Shown here piece after piece: positions 43,980 through 53,400 of a stretch of DNA of 64,000 bases. The translations under genes and the position numbers were made by a program. Source of the stretch: CAZAMB01 sp964486335 (GTDB lineage: Bacteria; Planctomycetota; Phycisphaerae; UBA1845); the NCBI GenBank assembly GCA_964486335.1, contig CAZAMB010000011.1:62001-126000 (forward strand). The letters are read 5' to 3'. Each line of letters opens with the position of its first letter. Within the stretch, counting starts at the first letter, position 1. The notes under the pieces were generated by a model, which saw nothing but the letters and a program-made list of their open reading frames with translations, had not been told where the DNA came from and did no database searches.

Positions 43980-44648
43980 GTGAATGAAACCGCCTCCGCG
44001 AAATCGCTCCGCCACATCTATCGCAGCTTGCACCGCGCCTACGGACCACAGCACTGGTGGCCCGCGCGAAACGCGACCGAAGTCGTCGTCGGAGCGATCC
44101 TCACCCAGAACACATCATGGAAAAACGTCGAGAAAGCCGTGCAAAACCTCCGCGCGGCCAGGGCGCTCTCGTGGCCCGCGCTGCGAAAACTCGATGAACG
44201 GGAAATCGCCCGACTGATTCGCCCGTCAGGTGTTTTTCGAGTGAAGGCCGCAAGACTCAAGGCCTTTGTCGACACCCTGTTCCGCGATTACGGCGGCTCT
44301 CTGCGATCAATGTGCGGAGGCAATCTGGAATCCGCGAGAAGGCGGCTGCTGGCCGTTCACGGCATCGGTCCGGAAACCGCCGACGCCATTCTACTCTACG
44401 CCGCCGGACGACCGACCTTCGTCGTCGACGCCTACACGAAACGCGTCCTTCGACGACACCGGCTGATCGACGCCCGCGCCGGATATGAGGCGATTCGCGC
44501 GTTGTTTCACACATCGCTCCCGCGCGACGAGGCGATGTTCAATGAATACCATGCCTTGTTGGTGACCGTGGGTAAGAAACACTGCCGCGCTGTGGCGCAA
44601 TGCGAAGGCTGTCCACTTGTAGATTGGCCGCACGACGCGAGTCTTTAG
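43980..44648 (+). CDS. Endonuclease III-like DNA glycosylase
   Basis: HhH-GPD protein of the type annotated as endonuclease III-related or MagIII-like 3-methyladenine glycosylase. VVGAILTQNTSWKNVEKAV, the helix-hairpin-helix LLAVHGIGPETADAILLYA, and the catalytic Asp in TFVVDAYTKRVL are all present. The iron-sulfur loop has three Cys (HC, QCEGC) and no fourth, so the [4Fe-4S] cluster of true endonuclease III is doubtful. GTG start with GGAG 12 bp upstream. Confidence 0.88.
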   Translation: MNETASAKSLRHIYRSLHRAYGPQHWWPARNATEVVVGAILTQNTSWKNVEKAVQNLRAARALSWPALRKLDEREIARLIRPSGVFRVKAARLKAFVDTLFRDYGGSLRSMCGGNLESARRRLLAVHGIGPETADAILLYAAGRPTFVVDAYTKRVLRRHRLIDARAGYEAIRALFHTSLPRDEAMFNEYHALLVTVGKKHCRAVAQCEGCPLVDWPHDASL

Positions 44649-44669
44649 TGCTCCTAATCTTTAGTGCTC
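44642..44669. repeat. 12-bp direct repeat at the end of the glycosylase gene
   Basis: tctttagtgctc occurs at 44642-44653 and again at 44658-44669. The first copy contains the gene's stop codon (tag). This is the end of a coding region plus a short duplicated tail; a replication-slippage product is likely. Confidence 0.4.
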
Positions 44670-44682
44670 ACAACGATCAAAT

Positions 44683-44748
44683 GTAGCGTCACCCCTTGTG
44701 GGTGACGCAACACCCGATTCGTCAGAGCCTGAAGGCGGGTCGGGTGTT
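44683..44748. terminator. Double hairpin between convergent genes (REP-like)
   Basis: The first stem is gcgtcaccc (44686-44694) with gggtgacgc (44700-44708), preceded by TGTAGCG. The second is aacacccga (44709-44717) with tcgggtgtt (44740-44748). Both lie between the stop of the glycosylase and the stop of the STN protein and could terminate either, but no long U-tract follows. Confidence 0.5.
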
Positions 44749-44810
44749 TCGACGGCGCGGACTCTGAAGTCAAAACCACCTGTCTCGCCCTTGCTGCCTT
44801 CATTCCGGCC

Positions 44811-45935
44811 TCAAGGCCCGGCGCTGCTCGTGTGCTTCTGACGAAACTCCTCGATGAAATTCGCCAGATCGCGCTCCCGAATCCGGCGAAGGTCCTCCGG
44901 TAATTCCGAACGGCGAATGAGCCATTCCAGCGTCCGACCGTCCTCTAGCGGAATCGTGATCTTGGCCACGTAGGGGTCCGCCGCCGCGGGGGCCGTCGGG
45001 ACGGGCACATCCGGAGCCTTCTTGGTCGATGCCGGTCCGGTGGGATCATCAGCTCGATAAAACACAACTCCGTCCGGAGTCAGCATGTAGGGCAACCCCG
45101 TCCACGAAAAAATCGAATCCAGCACCTGCCGAGCGCTCTGACCCTGCACATTGAGCGAAAAGTTTCGCTGCGCCTGCGGCGGGAGCATCCCAAGCGCCCC
45201 CGGTTCGATGACCACGTCGATATGCACTTCGTTGCCGACGGCCTGAAGCGCTTCCGGAAACGGGCGATTCTCAACCTTCACCGAAATGCTCTGGTCGAGC
45301 TGATCCCGCATTTGTTGATCAAACGTCGATACGATGATGCGATCCTCCGCGTAGCACCACGCCCAACCCAATTGCGCGCACGCCAAGGTGAGCACTTCGT
45401 CGCCGTCGCCCGCGCCCACGTTGCGAATCGCGTCCCGCAACCGTTCTTTCGCGTCGGGCACGGCCACGCGAAATTGAATCTTGTTCATTAACTCGGCAAT
45501 CTGTTCCGGATGCCCCTGCGGCTCCAGTTGCGCGACCCACACAAACATGCTATGCTCGGCCCAGGTCGGAGTGCGTCCAAGGCATTGCAGGCCTTCCTTG
45601 GCGACCACCGCGACATGATCGCTCTCCACGCGAAACGTCATCCCCAGTGGTTCAAAAAGCTTGGTCAGCGCGTCGCGCAGCGTCGTGTTGGCGATGTTCA
45701 CTTTCCGAATCGGAGTCTCCGATCCTTCGGGAACAAGTCGCATCACGTTCGGCGACATGATCACGGTGACACCCGTCTGTTCGGAAATCAGCTTCATCGC
45801 GTCCCCGAGCTTGGTCTGTTCAAGGCTGATCTGCGGTGTCGGTTCGGACAGCGCCGCTTCGATGAGCGCACGCCGATCGATGGTCGGCGTGACCGACGCA
45901 ACCAGAAGCAACGCGTTCAATATGATCGATATCAT
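44811..45935 (-). CDS. Protein with two STN-type domains (secretin/TonB N-terminal domain), probably periplasmic
   Basis: N-terminal hydrophobic leader (MISIILNALLLVASVTP). STN-like segments lie near residues 36-110 (LGDAMKLISEQTGVTVIM ... TLRDALTKLFEPLGMTFRVESDHVAVV) and again near 215-300 (FPEALQAVGNEVHIDVVIEPG ... ARQVLDSIFSWTGLPYMLTPDGVVFYR). In TonB receptors and secretins this fold passes signals to a periplasmic partner. The protein has no barrel or secretin ring. It is the last gene of the sigma / small ORF / anti-sigma operon, so it is a candidate sensor or target of that system. Confidence 0.75.
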   Translation of the reverse strand: MISIILNALLLVASVTPTIDRRALIEAALSEPTPQISLEQTKLGDAMKLISEQTGVTVIMSPNVMRLVPEGSETPIRKVNIANTTLRDALTKLFEPLGMTFRVESDHVAVVAKEGLQCLGRTPTWAEHSMFVWVAQLEPQGHPEQIAELMNKIQFRVAVPDAKERLRDAIRNVGAGDGDEVLTLACAQLGWAWCYAEDRIIVSTFDQQMRDQLDQSISVKVENRPFPEALQAVGNEVHIDVVIEPGALGMLPPQAQRNFSLNVQGQSARQVLDSIFSWTGLPYMLTPDGVVFYRADDPTGPASTKKAPDVPVPTAPAAADPYVAKITIPLEDGRTLEWLIRRSELPEDLRRIRERDLANFIEEFRQKHTSSAGP

Positions 45936-45993
45936 TCGTCCTACTCCGACAGAAAACTCTTCGGACGTGATCGTCCGCTACATTCCCCATTCA

Positions 45994-46641
45994 CTACAGC
46001 GGGGCCGGTTCATCCATCGTCCGCGACAATGGCGACGAACCCATCGTGATGAACCCTACACCCGAAGCCGTCGTATCCACGCGCCCGCCGCCATTCGACC
46101 GGCCGATGGAAACCACCGCCACCGTCGCTTCGGGGGTGGATACCGCCGCCCGACCGATCGAAACCACAACCACCGGCGCCGGAGTCGACCAAAACGATGC
46201 CGTCAGTGCGAAGACAACCGCCGCGGCAGCAGCCAGCGGCGCGCCAATCCGCAGCGTCCACCGCACAATCCCGGGTTGTCGCCGCGCTGGTGCGATCCGC
46301 GCAAGAACGGATTGCGCCAGCGCCTCTTCGTCGAAATCCGGTTGCGATCGGCTCCAGTCTGTCAGCAACCGATCGACCCCGCCCAGGCCGGAATCGCTCG
46401 ATTCCGCCAGCACGCCCTGAATCAGCTTCGCGTGATGCTCCCAGTCAAGCTCCACCCGCGTACGCCCCCATTGCCGGATGGCAGCGTCCGTCGACTGAAT
46501 CTGTCGAGCCTCTTCGCCCAGCGACGGCGATTCGGCCAACAGTTCGTCGAGTCTCCTTCGCTCATCCGCCGAAAGTTCACCGTCGAGGCTTCGGCTGACC
46601 AGGAAAAGCGGGTCGTCTGGGTTGTATGTTCTGTCGTCCAT
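45994..46641 (-). CDS. Membrane anti-sigma factor
   Basis: Cytoplasmic N-terminus with the anti-sigma-type helix motif (LVSRSLDGELSADERRRLDELLAE), matching the other anti-sigma in the window. A single membrane helix (TLRIGAPLAAAAAVVFALTASFW) is at about residues 128-150, followed by a short periplasmic tail. No HxxxCxxC zinc motif. ATG 46641 is preceded by GAAGAG. It lies 30 bp after the small ORF in a sigma operon and should bind the ECF factor of that operon. Confidence 0.82.
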   Translation of the reverse strand: MDDRTYNPDDPLFLVSRSLDGELSADERRRLDELLAESPSLGEEARQIQSTDAAIRQWGRTRVELDWEHHAKLIQGVLAESSDSGLGGVDRLLTDWSRSQPDFDEEALAQSVLARIAPARRQPGIVRWTLRIGAPLAAAAAVVFALTASFWSTPAPVVVVSIGRAAVSTPEATVAVVSIGRSNGGGRVDTTASGVGFITMGSSPLSRTMDEPAPL

Positions 46642-46671
46642 CACTCTTCGCCGTTCGTCTTCAAAAGGCTG

Positions 46672-46824
46672 CTACTCGCTTCGTCGTTGAAAATGGGCGG
46701 CCGTGAACTCACCGCGGCGTTCTTCATCACGATTCCCGCCGATTCCGAAATCAACCGCCACCATCCTCAACGCCTCGACAATGTTCGTCGCCAGTGTTCG
46801 CACCGTTTGAATCACTGTTTCCAT
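46672..46824 (-). CDS. 50-residue ORF between sigma and anti-sigma genes
   Basis: ATG 46824 is preceded by GAGGAG at ideal spacing (about 9 bp), the strongest Shine-Dalgarno in the operon. The product begins METVIQTVRTLATNIVEALRM, a probable amphipathic helix, and ends FTAAHFQRRSE. No family recognised. It lies 41 bp after the sigma stop and 30 bp before the anti-sigma, so it is translated as a separate small protein. Confidence 0.6.
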   Translation of the reverse strand: METVIQTVRTLATNIVEALRMVAVDFGIGGNRDEERRGEFTAAHFQRRSE

Positions 46825-46865
46825 CTTCGCCGCTCCTCGCGCGTTCCGCCGGGCGGCCCGCGACT

Positions 46866-47462
46866 TCACAAATGCTCCTGCAACAACTCCTTGAGCTTCT
46901 TTCGGGCCTGGAACACGTTCCATTTCACCAGCTCCACGCTGCACTCCAGGATGTCCGCCACGTCCTTCTGCGGCATCCCCTCCACGCTGAACAAGATCAA
47001 CGCCAGTCGCTGGGCGTCCGGGAGTTGTTCCATCGCGCGACCGACGGCGCTGTTCAGTTCCGTCGCCGACGAATCACCGAGGCTTTCCCTTCCCGAAACT
47101 CGCGACCCGGTCGTCGCTCGTCGAAACTCGGCCCCCGCGTCCATCGCGGCATCGAGCGACGACGCCGGCCGCGCCGCCCGCGAGCGGCGAAAGTTCAGCG
47201 AGAGGTTGCTGACCACCCGCATCAACCACGCCCCGAACCGTGCGGGATCGTCGAGCTGCCCCAGATTGCGATACGCCCGGACAAATGCTTCCTGGCTTAC
47301 ATCGCTCGCGTCGGCGCTATTGCCGACCAGCCGGTACGCCACCGAAACCGCCCGCCGCTGGTACATTCGCACCAGCCGGCCAAAGGCGCCCGTGTCCCCG
47401 TCGCGGGCCCGACGGACCAGATCAACCTCCTGTGATTCGGTCACGTCCATCTCTGCTCGCAC
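46866..47462 (-). CDS. ECF RNA polymerase sigma factor
   Basis: Region 2 (GAFGRLVRMYQRRAVSVAYRLVGNSADASDVSQEAFVRAYRNLGQLDDPARFGAWLMRVVSNLSLNFRR) and region 4 (AVGRAMEQLPDAQRLALILFSVEGMPQKDVADILECSVELVKWNVFQARKKLKELL) are clear. The DVSQEAF and WLMRVVSNL motifs are typical. A GTG start at 47460-47462 has AAGGA 9 bp upstream; an ATG 12 bp further in is the alternative. An ECF-type promoter (GGAAC ... CGTG) is directly upstream, suggesting autoregulation. Confidence 0.93.
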   Translation of the reverse strand: MRAEMDVTESQEVDLVRRARDGDTGAFGRLVRMYQRRAVSVAYRLVGNSADASDVSQEAFVRAYRNLGQLDDPARFGAWLMRVVSNLSLNFRRSRAARPASSLDAAMDAGAEFRRATTGSRVSGRESLGDSSATELNSAVGRAMEQLPDAQRLALILFSVEGMPQKDVADILECSVELVKWNVFQARKKLKELLQEHL

Positions 47463-47482
47463 GATGTTCGTTCCTTGTGTCT

Positions 47483-47512
47483 TGACACGATAGCGCTGAA
47501 ACCGTTAGTTCC
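47483..47512 (-). promoter_or_regulatory. ECF-type promoter of the second sigma operon
   Basis: On the minus strand GGAAC (47508-47512) and CGTGTCA (47483-47489) are 18 bp apart. The spacing is one or two bases longer than the other ECF promoter here, but the elements match. Transcription would start near 47475, just before the AAGGA and the sigma start. Confidence 0.4.
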
Positions 47513-48006
47513 CACCGCACGTTTCATCGCGGTTCTCGCGCATTTGAAGTAGCTTCAACTTCGGCAAGCCTCAGTCTGATAAAGAAGCCGAAAAAGTGGT
47601 CGTCCGGCCAATCACCGGAGTTCAATAATCCGCCGCGACCGAATTGTCCAAAACGAGCCGGACGCGTCGCCCATCACTATAGTCCAATGTGGCAACAAAT
47701 TAAAACAATACTGACCTACAGGTGCCGAAAAGTGGACGGATTCGGCGCGATTTGGGACATGGAAACCCGTATTGTAGAGTCGATCGGGGAAGGAAATATC
47801 ACAAGTCGTGACGGCGCGTGACGATCGATCACGCCGCTATCGGTCGCTCGAACCCAACAACGAAACAGCTCCGAGACGGGAGCAATTGGACATTCCAAAA
47901 GCTTCGGCGCGATTTTCTTTGCCGTCGAGGCCGGGTTGTTCAAGAGTTTCGTCAGGCTTGCCGGCTGCCGCCGGGATTCGGCGAAACAAAGTTGTTGCCG
48001 ATCGTC
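47513..48006. other. AT-richer intergenic region between two divergent regulators
   Basis: About 490 bp with no supportable gene. It is less GC-rich than its surroundings, with short A/T tracts (for example aaattaaaacaat near 47697). It should hold the promoter of the response-regulator gene; I see no hexamer pair that stands out. The longest ORF covering 47818-48006 adds an N-terminus with no receiver-domain similarity. Confidence 0.4.
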
Positions 48007-48447
48007 ATGGCAATTCGTGAAGCGCAGATGGCCACTGTTCTTGTCATCGACGACGACCGAGCGCTGACGCGGGCCATTTGCGTTCGGCTACAAGGGGCGG
48101 GATACGACGTCCTTGTCACCCACGATGCTGCAAGTGGGTCTCGGCTGGCCGTCAGCGCGCGTCCCGACGCGATTTTGCTCGACTTCGACCTGCCGAGTTG
48201 TTCGGGACTCGAACTGCACGAGTGTCTGCGATTCGCCGAACGATCGCGGCATATTCCTGTCGTCTACTTGAGCAGTTGCGACAGCGTCACGAAACGGGTC
48301 GCGGCGTTTCGCAACGGCGCAAGCGCATTCCTCTCGAAACCCTACAACGCCGCCGAACTGCTGAATGTTCTGGAGATGGCGATCCTCGCCGCGACCAAAC
48401 GGAGCGAGTCCGCCGAAAAGACCGTCGAACCGCAAATCACCAACTGA
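48007..48447 (+). CDS. Single-domain response regulator (receiver)
   Basis: A CheY-like receiver: VLVIDDDRALTRAICVRLQGAGYDVLV (acidic DDD pocket), ILLDFDLPSCSG (phosphoacceptor Asp), PVVYLSS (Ser/Thr) and FLSKPY (Lys). Nothing follows except a ~20-residue tail, so it has no output domain. Start is ATG 48007 or 48028; no Shine-Dalgarno decides it. It is convergent with the histidine kinase, whose stop lies 10 bp away, and the two are a likely cognate pair. Confidence 0.85.
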   Translation: MAIREAQMATVLVIDDDRALTRAICVRLQGAGYDVLVTHDAASGSRLAVSARPDAILLDFDLPSCSGLELHECLRFAERSRHIPVVYLSSCDSVTKRVAAFRNGASAFLSKPYNAAELLNVLEMAILAATKRSESAEKTVEPQITN

Positions 48448-48457
48448 GACGGCAGCG

Positions 48458-49609
48458 CTACTTGCCGGCGTCGGCGAAGATCCGTCCAATTTCCGACAGG
48501 AGCGCTTCACGTTCCTGTTCGATCCGCCAGAATCCCTTCGTTTCGATCGTCATTCGGGGTAGGGACCGCCCGGGGCGATTGGCGTTGGCCTCGGACCAGG
48601 CATCCTCAAAACGTCGAATGACCGCCGCGGCGTTTCTGGAATTACCGGACAGCAGCGCGAACCAGGCATGGGAATTCAGCGCCAGAATCAGGTCCGAACG
48701 GCGAAGATGATGCTGCAACAATGATGCGAATTCCAACAATGGTGACGGTTCGGCGCATCCGTCCGTGCGAATGATGTAGATGGAGGCATACGCTGTGTCT
48801 GTTCGCAAGCTTGCGGCGTGGCGCAGAAACCGTCGTGTCAACGCCATCGGCTCGTCGGTCGGCAGCGTCATGCAAAAACAGGTGCCGCGACCGGGATCGC
48901 TGGATACCGTGATGTCTCCAAGATTGGCCTCGATCAACTGAAAAGCCACGAGCAACCCCGGCTCCATTTCCGCCAAATCCGCCGAATCATCCGCTTCAAG
49001 CGATACACATCGGTCTTGAAGCATCTGAAGTTTTTCCGCCGGAATTGTCGGACCGTCGTTCTCGATATCCAGGGTCACATTCGCCGCGCTCGTCTCGCTT
49101 CGTCGGATACGAATGCGAACCGATCCATCATCGCCCGCGCTCCGAAAAGCCCGCATCACCAGATTGCTCACGACGCGCGTCACCTGCCCGGCGTCACAGT
49201 AGAGCGTCGGCACTTCATCAACCACGGAGATTTCGAGCTGCACCTGATGCAGGGCGGCCTTGGCGGCGAGTCGCTCGCGCAGCGGGTCAATGATCTCCGC
49301 GATCCGGCAACGCCGACGGATCGTGCCGATCGTTCCTGTTTCAAACCGTCCGATATCAAGGAGATCGCGCACCGCGGCATCGAGTTCGTTGGCCCCGTCC
49401 GCGATCATCTGGAGATGTTCGCGCTGAGCGGTCGAAACCGCGCCCGCCAGGCCGTCGAGCAGAATCGAGGCGAATTCACTGATGACCGTGATGGGACCGC
49501 GCAGGTCATGCGCCGCACCCTCCAAAAGCCGGTTCAGCGCGACAAGGTGCGACGTCGCAACGACGGAAGAATCTGTTCGCTCGGCGATATGTTCGGCAGG
49601 CACGCCCAT
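48458..49609 (-). CDS. Histidine kinase with degenerate GGDEF tail
   Basis: H-box GAAHDLRGPITVISEFASI with phosphoacceptor His34, N-box VVSNLVMRAF with Asn, G1 ENDGPTIP and G2 DPGRGTCF. The catalytic G1 is weak. No membrane segment is predicted, so it is soluble. Residues ~255-383 fit a GGDEF domain by length and pattern, with LRRSDLILALNSHAWFALLSG in place of the usual RxsDxxaRxGGDEFxxll; GGDEF is replaced by NSHAW, so it is not a cyclase. It may bind or sense something. Convergent with the receiver gene. Confidence 0.8.
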   Translation of the reverse strand: MGVPAEHIAERTDSSVVATSHLVALNRLLEGAAHDLRGPITVISEFASILLDGLAGAVSTAQREHLQMIADGANELDAAVRDLLDIGRFETGTIGTIRRRCRIAEIIDPLRERLAAKAALHQVQLEISVVDEVPTLYCDAGQVTRVVSNLVMRAFRSAGDDGSVRIRIRRSETSAANVTLDIENDGPTIPAEKLQMLQDRCVSLEADDSADLAEMEPGLLVAFQLIEANLGDITVSSDPGRGTCFCMTLPTDEPMALTRRFLRHAASLRTDTAYASIYIIRTDGCAEPSPLLEFASLLQHHLRRSDLILALNSHAWFALLSGNSRNAAAVIRRFEDAWSEANANRPGRSLPRMTIETKGFWRIEQEREALLSEIGRIFADAGK

Positions 49610-49898
49610 GGATCGAATCCAACCTTCACCGTCGCCGGGCTTGCCTCAGACCGGACCATCGTAGGGCGGTCGCAAGCGGCGTTTCGTCAGAACATCTATC
49701 GACGCAAGACCACGCGGAAATGATCGAACGCCACGCCCGCCGCCGGTTCAAGCGGCTGACTTCAATCGAGGATCGGTGTTCGGCGCATCAGACGTGAATC
49801 GGCCTCATATGAGCGAGACTATGGGACGAACCTGGCCGTTGCTTCCCCGGCCGAACAGAAGTGACTCAGGCAGATCCACGTGACGAGGTCGTGCTGCA
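49610..49898. other. Gap between two minus-strand genes
   Basis: About 290 bp between the start of the kinase and the end of the DCC protein gene. I see no ORF, hairpin or RNA in it that I would support. Confidence 0.4.
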
Positions 49899-50267
49899 CT
49901 ATCGTTTTTCGGACGACGCCGCCATGATCCGCCGCCGGCTCGCGACCCACCGATAGACAATGCGAGAAGCCGGCGCAAAACCCGGCATCCATCGATACAA
50001 GAAGAGCGGCAGCCGTTTTCCCGCGCCCTGTGCGAGGAGGCGAAAAACGGCCTCAGCGCCCTGATATCGTCTCCCGTCGACGTCAATCAACTGGAGAGCA
50101 CTTCGGCAATCCGACTCAGGAATGTCAGGAAACCGATATCGGGCGTCCTGAAAGGGCACGAAATCGACGCGGTCCTCCGTCGCTCCACGCCACCTACTGA
50201 CGGTTTGCCGGCAAAACGCGCACTCGCCGTCATAGAGAACCAGGATTTTCTTCTCATCGACAGACAT
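49899..50267 (-). CDS. DCC-family thiol-disulfide oxidoreductase-like protein (DUF393)
   Basis: A 122-residue protein with the DCC signature ILVLYDGECAFCRQTVSRW at the start (YDGxCxFC). The rest fits the family: FVPFQDA, ALQLIDVDGRRYQGAEAVFRLL and a C-terminal FAPASRIVYRWVASRR. I use ATG 50267 (MSVDEKK); the longer ORF overlaps the divergent metzincin gene's upstream region. Substrate unknown. Confidence 0.88.
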   Translation of the reverse strand: MSVDEKKILVLYDGECAFCRQTVSRWRGATEDRVDFVPFQDARYRFPDIPESDCRSALQLIDVDGRRYQGAEAVFRLLAQGAGKRLPLFLYRWMPGFAPASRIVYRWVASRRRIMAASSEKR

Positions 50268-50419
50268 TGTTTCGCCCAAAACACACGAATCGGAGCCGAT
50301 CGTCGCGTCGGTTGATTGCTTTCGTCCCGCGGAATTGAGTATGATACCAGAAACATGGAGCGGCCCGTTCAATGTCATTTCGATCGGTCCGGCCACGGTC
50401 ACGCAACGGGGGGATTCCG

Positions 50420-53400
50420 ATGAAATCATATCCGCGAGTTCCAATGGGATGGGCGACGCCCGCCTTGATGCTGATCGGCCCGACCTTGCTTTTTTGTTTG
50501 ACGTCAGGCGTTTCGGCGGCGGACGAACCAATGGAGCATCCGAATGTTGTGCGTCCGTTTATCACCGAGACCGAGGACGCACTTTCACGAAGTCTGACTT
50601 TGGCGGTCCGCGTGGACGCCATCGCCGAATTGAACGGTGGTAGCGAAATCAAGATTTTGGAGCTTCCACTGGAAGCCGATCAAACCGTCCGCTTGCGGAT
50701 GGAGCGCTTCTCGGTCACGCGAGCTGATACTCGGTTTGCGGTGGGCGGTATCGCCGGTCGATCGACATCGGCCGCGCCGAACGTGTTGCTTTATCGCGGT
50801 CAGGTCGAGGGCGAACCGAACTCACACGCCTACCTTTCATTTACTTCCTCGGGCTTGGTAAACGGTTACGTTTCATTCGCCGGCGGCGAGCGTTTTTTTG
50901 TTTCCACCGCAGCGCCGCAAATCGGTCTGGACAAGACATCGGGAATTGCTTCGGGGAGCGCGCACACCGTGCGAATTCACCGCGACGCACCGTCGCCGGG
51001 CGCGTCCGATGCCGTCCCATCGTGCGGAGTGACGGCCGCCCATGATCGACGAATTCCAGTCTCCAACGGCTCGACGTCGGGCGCTTCCATCGGCGGGCGC
51101 GGGCCACGCGTATTGTTTGTCGCAGTCGATTCCGATTTCGCGTTTTATCAATTGTTCAACGACGAGACCGCGGCACAAGCGTATATCGTTCAGGTTATTG
51201 GCGCGGTCAGCGACATCTACTTGCGCGATTTTGACGTGCGACTCGTGTTGACGTTTTCGCGTGTCTGGCCGGCGGGCGGCGAGCCGATCAACGCCGCAGA
51301 CCTGGCGGGATTCGCCAATCATTGGGATGTCAACGAAGATCCCACACCGTACCATTTGATTCACCTGTTCAGTGGTCGTCGAAACCTTTCCTATGGCGGC
51401 ATTGCCTACGTTTCCGGCTCATGCAGCGGCTCCGCGTATGGTATCAGCGGCTATCTGCTCGGCTCGTTTCCGACACCCGTCGCAGCGCCGCATCTGGGCA
51501 ACTGGGACGTGGTGGTGGTGGCGCATGAAATGGGCCACAACATGGCCACGTTTCACACGCATGACGGTTACTCGCCGCCGATCGATCAGTGCGGCAGCAC
51601 CGGCGCCTGGGCGCGCAGCGAGATCATGAGCTACTGCCACACGACGCCGGGCGGGCTGCTCAACATCGAGATGCGGTTTTCCAAACGCGTGCAGGATGTG
51701 GTTCGCGGCGATCTGGAGGCCAACAACTGCCAGTACTTCGATTGCAATGACAACGGCGTGGATGACCTCTTCGATATTGGAAGCGCGACCAGTACCGATA
51801 CCAACGCCAACCAGATTCCCGACGAGTGCGAGGATTGCAACAACAACGGCATTCTCGATACCGTCGATATTTCCCAGGGTGCACCCGACGTGAATGGAAA
51901 CGGCGTTCCGGACGCGTGCGAGCCCGATTGCAACGGCAACGGGCGACCGGACGCATTTGACATCAGCAACTTCGGATTCGCCGACGTCAACGGCAATCTA
52001 CTTCCCGATGTTTGTGAAACCGATTGTGACGGAAACGAATTCGCCGATTTCGCGGACATCAGGAACGAGGCCGGGGCCAACGATCTCGATCGAGACGGCT
52101 CGCTGGACTCCTGTCAGGATTGCAACGCAAATGGCGCAACAGACTGGATCGATCGGCTTCGACCCGGAAACATCTTCATCGCCGATCTGAGCGACTATGT
52201 CCGTGAATATCACGCCGCCAGCGGCGTCGCCGTGGCCACGCGCGGATCAGGCGCGATCGTCGATCCGTATGACGCCGTGTTCGGTCCCGATCGAATGCTC
52301 TACGTCGCCAGCCGGGGCAATCACAATATCGTTCGCGTGGATCCCGAGACCGGCGCGTCCACCGACTTTGTGGCAGGGGGCGGCGGCGGACTCGATCGAC
52401 CCGGCGCTCTGACCTTTGGGCCGAACGGAAATCTCTATGCGGCGAGCACGACGACGAACAACGTCATGGAATACGACGGTTCAACCGGTTCATTCGTCCG
52501 TATCATGGTGACGGCGGGCAACGGCGGGTTATCCACGCCGCACGGAATCGCTTTCGGTCCTGGCGGCAACCTCTTCGTGGCCGGCGGAAACCGCGTGAAC
52601 GAGTACGACGGAGCGAGCGGTGTGTTTTTGCGGAACTTCGTCGCGCCCGGCGCGGGCGGGCTCAGTGACGCCCGCGGCATCGCGTTCGTTTCGGACGGGC
52701 GATTGCTCGTGGCCAATCGCGCATCCAACGCGATCCTTGCCTACGACGCCGGCGGAGCGCCGTTGGGCCAGTTCAACAACGATGGCTACAATCTGGGGCA
52801 GCCCTGGGGTGTTCGCATCGGCCCCAACGGAAACGTCTTCGTCGCCCGAACGGCAAGCGATAGTCGCCTCATCGAGTTTGACGTGACCACTGGCCGTTAC
52901 CTGCGCTCGTTTATTCGCGGCGATTCACAATTGATCCAGCCCACCGGCTTCGCCTTCCGACCGGAGTCGCCCACCGATTGCGACGCCAATGGCGTGCTCG
53001 ACGCCTGCGAACTCGAACCCCAATCGCCTCTGGATTGCAACGCCAACGGAATCGTCGATACCTGCGAGGTGTCCGCCGGCCTTTCGGCGGACTGCAACGC
53101 CAATTCCATTCCCGACGCGTGCGATATCGCCTCGGGCGCTGAACTCGACGTTAACGGCGATGGCGTCCCCGATTCGTGCGCCCCGGCTTGCGTCGTGGCA
53201 GCGGCTGTATCGGTGGAAGTCGGCGGCATATCCAAGAACCGATATCTCTCATTTGACCCAAGCGCGATCGGCACCGAGCAGGCGGCCATTCGCGTCCGGC
53301 TCGCGGATCTTCCGACTCCCTTCGAAGCGTTTGAGGGTACCTTCCGATGGGTCGGCCCTCCCCAGGAACTGCCGGACACCGTGTTGGGGCAAAATGGACC

